Origin: Fimenecus sp051881335 | Lineage (GTDB): Bacteria; Bacillota; Clostridia; Oscillospirales; Acutalibacteraceae | Assembly (NCBI GenBank): GCA_051881335.1 | Contig: JBJEPR010000048.1 | Span: 1 to 6,539, forward strand | Length of the DNA stretch: 6,539 nucleotides | Direction: 5' to 3' | Shown: piece after piece, positions 5,820 to 6,539 of the stretch | Layout of the letters: each line of letters begins with the position of its first letter | Numbering within the stretch: the first letter of the stretch is position 1 | The notes under the pieces: generated by a model | What the model was told of the DNA's origin: nothing | Database searches by the model: none | What the model saw: the letters and a program-made list of their open reading frames with translations, nothing else | Program-made: the position numbers and the translations under genes

Positions 5820-6539
5820 ATGCAACAAAATTATTTCAATCCGGAGATTGAGTGTGCCTCGCGGGAATACCTGCACGCACTGCAATCGGCGCGCCTGATC
5901 AAAATGGTCGAGAACTGCTATAACAATGTACCGTTTTATAAGCAGAAATTCGACGAACTCGGGTTATTGCCCGGGGATATCAAATCGATTGACGACATTA
6001 CGAAGCTGCCTTTTACGATTAAGCAGGACCTTCGTGATAACTATCCGTTTGGACTGTTTGCAGTCCCGCGTGAAAAGCTGATTCGTATTCACGCTTCGTC
6101 AGGTACAACGGGCAAGCAAACGGTTGTCGGCTACACCCAGCACGATATTGACATTTGGGCTGAGGGCGCGGCACGCGCGATTGCGGCCGCCGGCGGCAAA
6201 AGAGGCGATTACATCCATGTTTCCTATGGTTACGGTCTGTTTACAGGCGGGTTAGGGCTTCACTACGGTGCAGAAAAACTCGGCGCAACAGCCATTCCTG
6301 TTTCTGCGGGCAACACCAATCGTCAAATGCAGATTTTGCAGGATTTCGGTTCAGACATTATCTGCTGCACGCCGTCTTATGCGATGTTTATCGGTGAATC
6401 TTTAAAAGCGGCAGGGATTGACTCTTCCAAATTGCCGCTTCGTGCCGGTATTTTCGGTGCGGAAGCGTGGAGCGAAAATATGCGCCGTGAAATTGAGAAA
6501 TCCTTGAATATCAAAGCCTATGATATTTACGGTCTTTCC
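5820..6539 (+). CDS. paaK: Phenylacetate-CoA ligase-like protein, copy 2 (3' end outside window)
   Basis: Open from ATG 5820 to the last base: 240 codons, a bit more than half of a full ligase (about 430-435 aa). It opens 'MQQNYFNPEIECASRE' and carries 'NVPFYKQKF', 'LRDNYPFGLFAVP', the P-loop SSGTTGKQ (93-100), 'GYGLFTGGLGLHYG' and 'TPSYAMF'. It ends at 'YDIYGLS', equivalent to YGMS at 234-237 of copy 1. The two copies match at roughly half their residues by eye, with identical runs such as LRDNYPFGLFAVP and RIHASSGTTGK. They are diverged paralogues, not a recent duplication or assembly repeat. A visible difference is Gln100 where copy 1 has Pro97 after the P-loop Lys. Translational spacing places it in the same operon as iorAB. 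A different aryl-acid preference is plausible but not shown. Confidence 0.93.
   Translation, partial: MQQNYFNPEIECASREYLHALQSARLIKMVENCYNNVPFYKQKFDELGLLPGDIKSIDDITKLPFTIKQDLRDNYPFGLFAVPREKLIRIHASSGTTGKQTVVGYTQHDIDIWAEGAARAIAAAGGKRGDYIHVSYGYGLFTGGLGLHYGAEKLGATAIPVSAGNTNRQMQILQDFGSDIICCTPSYAMFIGESLKAAGIDSSKLPLRAGIFGAEAWSENMRREIEKSLNIKAYDIYGLS

Noticed and set aside
2383..6067. A 20-base identical DNA stretch (2383-2402 and 6033-6052) as a possible repeat or recombination site.
   Set aside because: It encodes the same conserved residues (RDNYPF) in both paaK copies, and the surrounding DNA diverges. It is shared ancestry and constraint, not a separate repeat element.

Overview
The window looks like a chromosomal metabolic locus from a strict anaerobe, most likely a clostridial Firmicute (gut-type Clostridia or Oscillospirales by feel). 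The basis is moderate GC, strong GGAGG-type ribosome sites, very short intergenic gaps and an oxygen-sensitive ferredoxin-dependent 2-oxoacid oxidoreductase. The taxonomy is inference. All genes lie on the + strand. I see no mobile element, CRISPR array, tRNA or rRNA, and no gene-free stretch over 300 bases.

Layout: (1) 1-462 is the C-terminal half of an amidohydrolase-2 (TIM-barrel metal hydrolase) gene that starts outside the window. (2) 463-573 is a gap with a 28-base dyad and a near-consensus sigma-70 promoter woven into it. (3) 574-2085 encodes a solute:sodium symporter (SSS family). (4) 2069-2178 holds a second promoter (extended -10) and a strong hairpin just after its predicted start site. 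(5) 2179-5804 and beyond is a tight set of four genes: phenylacetate-CoA ligase (paaK copy 1), iorA, iorB, and a second paaK copy cut by the window edge at 6539. Spacings of 13, 1 and 15 bases indicate one operon.

How the genes fit together: PaaK-type ligases join an aryl acid (phenylacetate, 4-hydroxyphenylacetate, indoleacetate) to CoA using ATP. IorAB interconverts arylpyruvate + CoA with arylacyl-CoA + CO2, using ferredoxin. Together they can run reductively (aryl acid to aryl-CoA to arylpyruvate, then transamination to Phe/Tyr/Trp). IorAB alone can also run oxidatively during amino-acid fermentation. The symporter next door is a reasonable candidate for the aryl-acid uptake step, but its substrate cannot be read from sequence. 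The parts are known families. What merits a second look is the doubled ligase around iorAB, the adjoining transporter and the two structured promoter regions. I found no clearly novel system.
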